NCBI GenBank assembly: GCA_964512045.1
Contig: CAZEJK010000284.1
Span: forward strand, 1-6,510
Direction: 5' to 3'
DNA length: 6,510 bases
Origin: CAZEJK01 sp964512045
GTDB lineage: Bacteria; Acidobacteriota; Thermoanaerobaculia; Thermoanaerobaculales; Sulfomarinibacteraceae
The notes under the pieces are model-generated. The model had not been told where the DNA came from, did no database searches, and worked only from the letters and a program-made list of their open reading frames with translations. Each line of letters begins with the position of its first letter. Position 1 is the stretch's first letter. Below, one piece after another: positions 1 to 4,801 of the stretch. Made by a program: the position numbers and the translations under genes.

Positions 1-237
1 AGCCCTTTGGTTGCGGCCCGCGGCCGCGTTGGTTTTCAGCTCTCAATGCCGCCCACCCGCCCGATCAGACTCGCAGGGGTGACGACCCTTCAGCGCGGAC
101 CCGGATCGGGACCCGGCCCAGGCCCCGGCCATCCGGAGCCCGGCCCACGGCCCCGGCAATACCGTTGGGCGTGATGCTGAGCTCAGGGAGCGATGAGCTT
201 GGAGCCTGAGCCGAGCGGTCCGGCAGCCTTGGTGATA
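1..237. other. Non-coding stretch downstream of the sulfatase-TPR gene, GC-rich with short repeats
   Basis: I see no convincing gene here. Plus frame 1 is open from the left edge to a TGA at 172-174, but the translation is low-complexity Gly/Pro/Arg typical of random GC-rich DNA, so a gene tail entering from the left is possible but unsupported. The stretch holds a 10-bp palindrome CGCGGCCGCG at 19-28. It also holds an imperfect direct repeat, CCCGGCCCAGGCCCCGGC at 112-129 and the same sequence with one inserted C at 139-157. Both could fold into GC-rich structure. No promoter or RNA gene was recognised. Confidence 0.5.
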
Positions 238-255
238 GCGAACGGCTCCGTTCGC
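238..255 (-). terminator. Stem-loop immediately after the sulfatase-TPR stop codon
   Basis: A perfect 8-bp inverted repeat, GCGAACGG / CCGTTCGC with two bases between the arms, begins 2 nt beyond the TAA stop (258-260) of the minus-strand gene. In practice it would form a 7-bp stem with a 4-nt loop. No U-tract follows on the minus strand, so it is not a classic intrinsic terminator. Its position fits an mRNA 3'-end stabiliser or a U-less terminator. Confidence 0.5.
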
Positions 256-257
256 CC

Positions 258-3044
258 TTACCCCAGCTCGGCGAGCAGCTGGTGGACCTCGGCGGCGTCC
301 GGATGCCTGGGCGCCATGCGCAGGAACGCGTTGGCGTGGCGACGCGCCAGCTCCGGCCGGTCGAGGGCATCGAAGTACAGCCGTGCCAGCTCGAGATGGA
401 CGCGCGGTGACGCTGGACCGTCCTCGAGGATCGCCTCCAGCTCCGCCACTGCCTCGTTCACACGACCGAGCCGATGGAGGCAGATGCCGAGGTTGAGCCG
501 GGCGGGCCAGTACCGGCGGTTCGTCTCGAGAGCCGTGCGGTACGCCTCCTCAGCGGGCTCGAGCTCACCGAGCTCATCCAGGGCGATCCCGAGGTTGTTC
601 CACGCCTCCACCATGTGGGGCGCCAGCCGAGTGGCGCGTCGTGCGGCGCTCGCCGCGCGCTGCCACTCACGCTGGTCGACCGCGATGGCTGCCAGGTTGT
701 TGAACGCATCGGCGTGGTTCGGGTGCCGACGAACCAGCGCCTCGAGCTCGGCGGCCGCCTCGTCGAGACGACCGCTGCGGTACAGCGCGATGGCCCGGTT
801 GTTGCGGGCCCCGGGATGTGCGGGGTTGCGCTCGAGGACGTCGCCGTACAGCTCCAGCGCCTGCTCGCGACGACCTGTCTCGGCCAGCACGGCTCCGAGC
901 GCCACCCTGAGCTCGTCGCGAGATCCGGTGCTCAACCGCAGCGCCTCGCGCAGGTGCACCTCGGCGCGAGTCACATCACCGGTGCGCGCCAGCAGCAGCC
1001 CGCACCGCGCGTGCAGCTCCGGGTCGTCCGGCTGCTTGCGAAGCCCTTCCTGGTAGGTCGTGAGCGCAGCCTCCGGTGCACCCGTCGCCTCGTGGATCTC
1101 GCCGAGCAGCCTCCACGCCAGCACGAGGAACGGATCGCGGTCGAGAGCTGCGTGGAGCCGCTGCCGTGCCGCATCGACCTCGCCCAGCGGCATCTCCACG
1201 AGCTGAGCGTAGGCCGTCTGCACGCGCGCATCCTCCGGCGTCGCCGCAAGGGCCCCGTCGAGCACCTCTCGTGCCGCCTCGCGGTGCCCGCCGTCGGCCA
1301 GGATCGTCGCCTGCATGAGCACGGCGGCGCGGTAGCTCGGATCGATCGCCAGCACCTGGTCGACCAGCTGGAGTGCCAGCTCGGGCTGACCGCGGGAGCG
1401 CTCCACACGAGCCAGATGCAGCAGCAGCCGCGGCTCGTCGGGCTCGAGGCGCAGACCACGCTCCACGGTCTGCACCGCGGCCTCCACGTCTCCGGCGCCC
1501 TCCTGGGCCGTCGCCAAATCGATCAGCGCCGCGAGGTTGTTCGGATCGCGCTCCAGCACACGCTGCAACCGGCTCTCCGCCTGCCGCCAGAGGCGGTCCC
1601 GGATCAGCTGTCGGGCCCGCTCCAGGTCCACGTGCAGCCCGATCATCTCCTTCGGATCCGCGCGAGTCGCCTCATCCGGAAGGTCGGTCCCCCGGCCGCC
1701 GAGGTAGCCCAAGGCCTGCAGCCGGGCCACCGCATCGCGATCCAGCTCGAGCGAGGTCTCCCGCTCACCACCTTCGGTCATCTCCTCGAGCTCACGACCA
1801 AGATCGTGCGCGACGCCGGGCTGCCCCTCGTACAGGTTACTCAGCTCGCGCGGGTCGCGGCGCAGGTCATACAGCTCCGGCGTCGGCGCATCGATCAGCT
1901 TCCACTGACCGTGTCGGACCGCCTGCAGCTTCGCCCAGCCGTAGGTGTAGAACGGCAGCCACGTCTCGCCGTACAGAGCTCGCTGCGGGTCCGGCGGAGC
2001 CTGCCCGCTCAGCATTGATACGAGGCTCGTGCCATCCAGGCCATCCGTCGCCTCCACACCGACGAGCTCGAGCAGCGTCGGCACCAGGTCCACCTGACTC
2101 ACCGGCGCCGGAGCTCGCAGTCCCTTTGGACCGCCCGGCACGCTCAGGATCCAGGGAACGTGCATCGTCGACTCGTACGCCAGGATCGCGTGGGTGCGCT
2201 CCCCATGCTCGCCAAGGCTCTCGCCGTGGTCTCCGAGCACCGTCACAATCGGCGCCCGGTCACCGTTCAATCTGGGATGCTCGAGCAGGCGACCGATCTC
2301 GGCGTCCATGTACGCGATCTCACCGTCGTACAGACGTTCGCGGTAGCGATCACGGTACGGCGGCGGTGGCGAGTACGCCGCATGGGGATCATAAAAGTGC
2401 ACCCAGGCAAAGAACCGCTGATCGGCGCCGAGACCATCCAGCCAGCTCGTGACCGACGCGACGGTGGCCTCGGCCGGGCGATCCGGCACCATCCGCGGGT
2501 GTCGGTTGCGTCCAGACGACAGGTCATCGTCATAGACCGCAAACCCCTGGTCCAGCCCGTAGCGCCGCTCGAGAACAGCCGCCGAGACGAACGCCGCAGT
2601 CTGCCAACCATCGTCCGCCAGCAGCTCCGCCAGCGTGGTCATCTCATCGGCGAGGTAGTGGATCCCGTTGTTGCGAACGCCGTGTCCGGTCGGGTAGAGC
2701 CCAGTCAGGATGCTCGCGTGGGCCACCAGCGTGATCGGAGCCACGGCCATGGTGCTCTCGAACACGATCCCGTCGCGCGCCAGCTGGGCGAGGACCGGCG
2801 TCTCCACATCGGTGGCGCCGTACGGTTCGAGGCGGTCGGCGCGCGTGGTGTCCACTGTGATGAGCAGGATCGAGCGGTCACGAAGCTCCGGCAACCGCTG
2901 CGGGCCCGCGTCAGAAGCGTCTCCTCCACCACCCCGCCACGCGACCGTGATGCCCAACACAGCGATCAGAACACCTGCAACAGTCAACGCCAGGGCGCCC
3001 CAACGCCGTGCCCCGCGGCTCTGAGAAGCGGTTGCCGTTTTCAC
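258..3044 (-). CDS. Membrane-anchored sulfatase-fold (alkaline phosphatase superfamily) hydrolase fused to a TPR array
   Basis: The protein has 928 residues. A short basic N-terminus (SRGARR) precedes a membrane segment at about residues 15-36, consistent with a signal anchor placing the enzyme outside the inner membrane. The sulfatase-fold domain spans about 57-410. It has the opening ILLITVDTTRAD (metal ligand Asp65), Thr105 in ITLVAHASILTG, HFYDPH at 216-221, GDHGE at 271-275 (Asp272, His273) and His285. Asp65/Thr105/Asp272/His273 match the metal-nucleophile site of the superfamily. The nucleophile is Thr, not the Cys or Ser of a C/S-x-P-x-R formylglycine signature, so phosphodiesterase, phosphatase or phosphotransferase chemistry is at least as likely as sulfatase activity. 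An LQALGYLGG motif (442-450) leads into about 13 TPRs (about 470-912), presumably for partner binding. The GTG start at 3044 was chosen because it directly precedes the basic-plus-membrane segment. The in-frame extension to 3533 would run antisense through the divergent gene and reads as unstructured sequence. The Shine-Dalgarno is weak (AGGG, 2 nt away). Substrate unknown. Confidence 0.9.
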   Translation of the reverse strand: MKTATASQSRGARRWGALALTVAGVLIAVLGITVAWRGGGGDASDAGPQRLPELRDRSILLITVDTTRADRLEPYGATDVETPVLAQLARDGIVFESTMAVAPITLVAHASILTGLYPTGHGVRNNGIHYLADEMTTLAELLADDGWQTAAFVSAAVLERRYGLDQGFAVYDDDLSSGRNRHPRMVPDRPAEATVASVTSWLDGLGADQRFFAWVHFYDPHAAYSPPPPYRDRYRERLYDGEIAYMDAEIGRLLEHPRLNGDRAPIVTVLGDHGESLGEHGERTHAILAYESTMHVPWILSVPGGPKGLRAPAPVSQVDLVPTLLELVGVEATDGLDGTSLVSMLSGQAPPDPQRALYGETWLPFYTYGWAKLQAVRHGQWKLIDAPTPELYDLRRDPRELSNLYEGQPGVAHDLGRELEEMTEGGERETSLELDRDAVARLQALGYLGGRGTDLPDEATRADPKEMIGLHVDLERARQLIRDRLWRQAESRLQRVLERDPNNLAALIDLATAQEGAGDVEAAVQTVERGLRLEPDEPRLLLHLARVERSRGQPELALQLVDQVLAIDPSYRAAVLMQATILADGGHREAAREVLDGALAATPEDARVQTAYAQLVEMPLGEVDAARQRLHAALDRDPFLVLAWRLLGEIHEATGAPEAALTTYQEGLRKQPDDPELHARCGLLLARTGDVTRAEVHLREALRLSTGSRDELRVALGAVLAETGRREQALELYGDVLERNPAHPGARNNRAIALYRSGRLDEAAAELEALVRRHPNHADAFNNLAAIAVDQREWQRAASAARRATRLAPHMVEAWNNLGIALDELGELEPAEEAYRTALETNRRYWPARLNLGICLHRLGRVNEAVAELEAILEDGPASPRVHLELARLYFDALDRPELARRHANAFLRMAPRHPDAAEVHQLLAELG

Positions 3045-3060
3045 AGCCCTGGAGTATAAC
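3032..3060 (+). promoter_or_regulatory. Candidate sigma70-type promoter for the 3078-3614 gene
   Basis: TTGCCG at 3032-3037 (4 of 6 to TTGACA) is separated by exactly 17 nt from TATAAC at 3055-3060 (5 of 6 to TATAAT). Transcription would start near 3067, leaving a leader of about 11 nt with GGAG at 3071-3074 before the ATG at 3078. The -35 box lies inside the start of the divergent sulfatase-TPR gene. This was read by eye, and in GC-rich DNA an AT-rich -10 is fairly conspicuous. Confidence 0.45.
3053..3058 (-). promoter_or_regulatory. Candidate -10 element for the sulfatase-TPR gene, overlapping the divergent -10
   Basis: On the minus strand this reads TATACT (5 of 6 to TATAAT) and shares four base pairs with the plus-strand TATAAC. 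Its 3' end lies 8 nt before the GTG start at 3044, so transcription would begin at or within a few bases of the start codon, giving a leaderless or nearly leaderless mRNA. That fits the poor Shine-Dalgarno. No good -35 is visible at 16-18 nt spacing. The closest, TCGTCA at 3079-3084, has a 20-nt spacer. Confidence 0.28.
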
Positions 3061-3077
3061 AACGCCGGACGGAGAGC

Positions 3078-3614
3078 ATGACGAAACGACCTTCCTCCCT
3101 CGGGATCTTCGCGGTGGCAGTCGGGGTGCTCCTGGTCGGTGTCGGCCTCGTGGCCTGGACCTCCGTGGAGCCGGAACCTCCGCAACAGCAGGCCGAGCCC
3201 CCCGACCCCGGTCTCGAGGAGGTCGTCTCCAGGGCGTGGTGGCATCGGCCTCAGCTGAGCGAAGACCTCGACCTCGAGGAGGATCAGAGCCGTGCCATGG
3301 ACGCCATTCTCCGCGAGCACCTGCAGTGGCAGACTGGACACCAGACTCGCCGTCGTGACCTCCAGGCAGCGTGGCGTAAGGCCCTGGAAGCCAACGAGCT
3401 CGAGGCGGCACAGCTGGTTCTCACCGAGCTCGTCGAGTCCGTCGCGGAGGGCCAGCGTCGGCAGGGAGAGCTCAAGCTCGCGATCCTCGATCTGCTCGAC
3501 GAAAGTCAGCACGAAAGGCTGATTGCCGACCATCCGCGACTCCTGCTGCGCTCGTGGATCCCTTCCGAGCGCTCCGGTGCCGCTGGCCGCGGTCGCACTC
3601 GGGATCGCCGCTGA
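3078..3614 (+). CDS. Small membrane-anchored helical protein resembling the Spy/CpxP/LTXXQ periplasmic group
   Basis: The product has 178 residues. Residues 1-6 are basic, and 8-29 form a hydrophobic segment without an obvious signal-peptidase site, so it is probably an uncleaved anchor. A Pro/Gln-rich spacer (31-44) leads to an all-helical, highly charged domain (about 46-150). The domain opens with WWHRPQLSEDLDLEEDQ, which resembles the start of Spy/CpxP-like and metal-resistance periplasmic proteins. Degenerate versions of the LTxxQ motif appear twice, LDLEEDQ (64-70) and LLDESQ (139-144). The tail from 163 is Arg/Ser/Gly-rich. Family members are periplasmic chaperones or stress and metal sensors; assignment here rests on pattern and size only. 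The ATG at 3078 has GGAG 3 nt upstream and starts just before the anchor. The gene is divergent from the sulfatase-TPR gene with only 33 nt between them, so the two may be co-regulated. No terminator is evident after the TGA. Confidence 0.75.
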   Translation: MTKRPSSLGIFAVAVGVLLVGVGLVAWTSVEPEPPQQQAEPPDPGLEEVVSRAWWHRPQLSEDLDLEEDQSRAMDAILREHLQWQTGHQTRRRDLQAAWRKALEANELEAAQLVLTELVESVAEGQRRQGELKLAILDLLDESQHERLIADHPRLLLRSWIPSERSGAAGRGRTRDRR

Positions 3615-3651
3615 CCGGACAGGGCACAGGCTGACGCGCTCGGGATGCTCC

Positions 3652-3677
3652 TGTAACCTCGGAGCGGATCATTCGTT
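3652..3677 (+). promoter_or_regulatory. Candidate ECF-sigma-type promoter for the DUF4097 gene
   Basis: TGTAAC at 3652-3657 is followed after 16 nt by CGTT at 3674-3677. An AAC-containing -35 and a CGT-type -10 at this spacing are the general hallmark of extracytoplasmic-function sigma promoters. The expected start, near 3684, would give a leader of about 30 nt ending in the strong Shine-Dalgarno. No ECF sigma factor gene lies in the window, so this is pattern-based inference. Confidence 0.3.
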
Positions 3678-3682
3678 TCTCT

Positions 3683-3702
3683 GAGGAAGCCCTCGAACGA
3701 GG
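3683..3702 (+). promoter_or_regulatory. Alternative small hairpins in the DUF4097 leader, one reaching the Shine-Dalgarno
   Basis: CCTC at 3691-3694 can pair with the upstream GAGG at 3683-3686 (loop AAGC) or with the downstream GAGG at 3699-3702 (loop GAAC). The second overlaps the Shine-Dalgarno. The two pairings are mutually exclusive. The stems are only 4 bp (the second extends to 5 bp if the loop shrinks to AA), so any regulatory effect is speculative. Confidence 0.2.
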
Positions 3703-3708
3703 AGGAGG
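3700..3708 (+). promoter_or_regulatory. Very strong ribosome binding site of the DUF4097 gene
   Basis: AGGAGGAGG contains two overlapping full AGGAGG Shine-Dalgarno hexamers. It ends 5 nt before the ATG at 3714, which fixes the start codon. It is far stronger than the sites of the two divergent upstream genes and suggests high translation. Confidence 0.85.
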
Positions 3709-3713
3709 TACCA

Positions 3714-4664
3714 ATGCATCACTCGATCGCACGTATCGGCACGCTCACGCTCATCATGGTCGCTCTCGCGCTCGCCACGCCGGCTGCCGCGAAGACCGTC
3801 TCGTCGAGCGCTCAGGAGCAGTTCACGACAGCCGAGGGCTCCACGATCCGTGTCGACGTCTCGTTTCACGACATCGAGGTGGTGACCGGCTCCGGCGACA
3901 CAACGGTGGTCACGGTTGAGACGGCCATCTCGGCGCCGGCAGGCACGGCCGAGAAGCTGCTCGAGGCGTACGCACCACAGTTCAGCGAGACCGCAGACGG
4001 CCTCCGCATTGTCTCCAAGGCCGAGCGTCGGCTGATGGGGTTCGGGTCCTTCCGCAGCGATGGCGAGGTGCGCCTCGTGGTACCGCCTGGCGTGCACCTC
4101 GACCTCGACACGTCCTCTGGAAGCTGCACGGTGACCGGAGACCGCACCGGCACGATGATCCGCTGCGACACATCCTCCGGCAATGTCGAGGTGACGGGCA
4201 CGGGACGCGAGATCGTTGCGGACACCTCCTCTGGATCGGTCACGCTGCAGCTCGACGGCACGGCAGAGAAGGTCGTGGCGGACACATCATCAGGAGACGT
4301 CCGCATCCGCGGTCCGATCCGCGACCTCCGAGCGGACACGTCATCCGGAAAGGTCACCGCGAGCGGGCTCCTCGGCTCGGCGGATCTCGACACCTCCTCG
4401 GGTGACGTGACGGCCTCGTGGTCCCAGTTGCCCGAGCCGCAGAGTCGGGTTCGCACCGACACCTCCTCCGGATCGGTCCGCCTGACGTTTCCGACGGGCG
4501 TCGAGCTCGACGGAAAGCTGTCGTCGAGCTCCGGCACCATCCGCAGCGATGTCAGCGGGAAGCGCTCCGAGGACGGTGATGTGCTCCGGTTCGAAGATGG
4601 TCCCGACGCAGTGCTGATCACCGTCGACACCTCATCTGGCGATATCACGATCCGCGAGGGATAG
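3714..4664 (+). CDS. Exported DUF4097-type beta-solenoid protein with DTSSG repeats
   Basis: The product has 316 residues. Residues 1-26 form a signal peptide: a short N-region, a hydrophobic core (IGTLTLIMVALALA) and an AxA-type site (PAAA|KT), so the protein is exported. Residues about 40-125 form a beta-rich head. From 130 to the end, short beta strands alternate with the turn DTSSG, which occurs exactly eight times (132, 152, 170, 190, 208, 226, 249, 305), plus a variant SSSSG at 270. Spacing is mostly 18-20 residues, as expected for one coil of a beta-solenoid. This is the pattern of the DUF4097 putative-adhesin family, whose biochemical role is not established. Members often sit near envelope-stress regulators. 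There is no membrane anchor and no obvious lipobox, and the only cysteines are Cys138 and Cys151, in adjacent coils. The gene ends with tandem TAG TAG stops (4662-4667). Confidence 0.88.
   Translation: MHHSIARIGTLTLIMVALALATPAAAKTVSSSAQEQFTTAEGSTIRVDVSFHDIEVVTGSGDTTVVTVETAISAPAGTAEKLLEAYAPQFSETADGLRIVSKAERRLMGFGSFRSDGEVRLVVPPGVHLDLDTSSGSCTVTGDRTGTMIRCDTSSGNVEVTGTGREIVADTSSGSVTLQLDGTAEKVVADTSSGDVRIRGPIRDLRADTSSGKVTASGLLGSADLDTSSGDVTASWSQLPEPQSRVRTDTSSGSVRLTFPTGVELDGKLSSSSGTIRSDVSGKRSEDGDVLRFEDGPDAVLITVDTSSGDITIREG
4107..4640 (+). repeat. Protein-level DTSSG repeat array within the DUF4097 gene
   Basis: Eight exact DTSSG turns plus one SSSSG variant, each followed by a short alternating beta strand such as SVTL, DVRI or DITI. 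Successive turns are 20, 18, 20, 18, 18, 23, 21 and 35 residues apart; the last interval contains the variant copy. The eight identical pentapeptides are encoded by eight different 15-bp sequences, so the repeat is conserved in protein but not in DNA. Confidence 0.85.
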
Positions 4665-4698
4665 TAGGCCAGCGCGGCCGGGGCCGGGACAGCTAACG

Positions 4699-4715
4699 GA
4701 GCGGTGACGCTCTTT
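4699..4715 (+). terminator. Short intrinsic-terminator-like hairpin after the DUF4097 gene
   Basis: GAGCG, loop GTGA, CGCTC, then TTT on the plus strand, 34 nt after the first stop codon. The GUGA loop is a stable GNRA tetraloop. The stem is only 5 bp and the U-tract only three, so it would be a weak terminator. Confidence 0.4.
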
Positions 4716-4741
4716 GAGGGCCAATCGAAACGCGCAGACAT

Positions 4742-4765
4742 GGCAGAGGCAACCATGCCTCAGCC
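4742..4765. terminator. Perfect-core stem-loop between convergent genes
   Basis: GAGGCA (4746-4751), loop ACCA, TGCCTC (4756-4761), extended by a further GGC/GCC pairing (4742-4744 with 4763-4765) across one A-A mismatch, giving 9 bp in total. It lies between two convergent genes and folds on either strand. Neither side carries a U-tract, so it may be a bidirectional terminator aid or an mRNA 3'-end stabiliser. Confidence 0.45.
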
Positions 4766-4778
4766 CGACCCCGGAAGA

Positions 4779-4794
4779 TCGAACCTCAGTTCGA
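4779..4794 (-). terminator. Stem-loop just after the stop of the dockerin-tailed gene
   Basis: TCGAAC / GTTCGA form a perfect 6-bp stem around a 4-nt loop, 7 nt past the minus-strand TAG stop (4802-4804). On the minus strand it is followed by TCTTCC, a poor U-tract. It probably marks the 3' end of that transcript. Confidence 0.45.
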
Positions 4795-4801
4795 CCGACG
4801 G

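Noticed and set aside
19..28. Palindrome CGCGGCCGCG as an operator or cloning-site remnant
   Set aside because: Short GC palindromes are expected in DNA of this composition, and there is no adjoining promoter or vector-like sequence.
65..370. Small minus-strand open frame at the left end
   Set aside because: It overlaps the C-terminus of the sulfatase-TPR gene in another frame, has an Arg/Ser/Pro-rich translation and no motifs.
193..2452. Long plus-strand open frames opposite the sulfatase-TPR gene (for example 193-1056, 474-2018, 1373-2452)
   Set aside because: They are antisense shadows caused by high GC and low stop frequency; the translations are Arg/Ser/Pro/Ala-rich with no motifs, whereas the minus frame carries clear catalytic and TPR motifs.
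3045..3533. N-terminal extension of the sulfatase-TPR gene up to an ATG at 3533
   Set aside because: It would run antisense through most of the Spy-like gene, has no domain-like content, and would bury the basic-plus-hydrophobic signal anchor that begins just after the GTG at 3044.
3866..4756. Minus-strand open frame opposite the DUF4097 gene
   Set aside because: It is an antisense image of the DTSSG repeats (PEEVS/PDDVS), and the plus frame has a signal peptide and a very strong Shine-Dalgarno.
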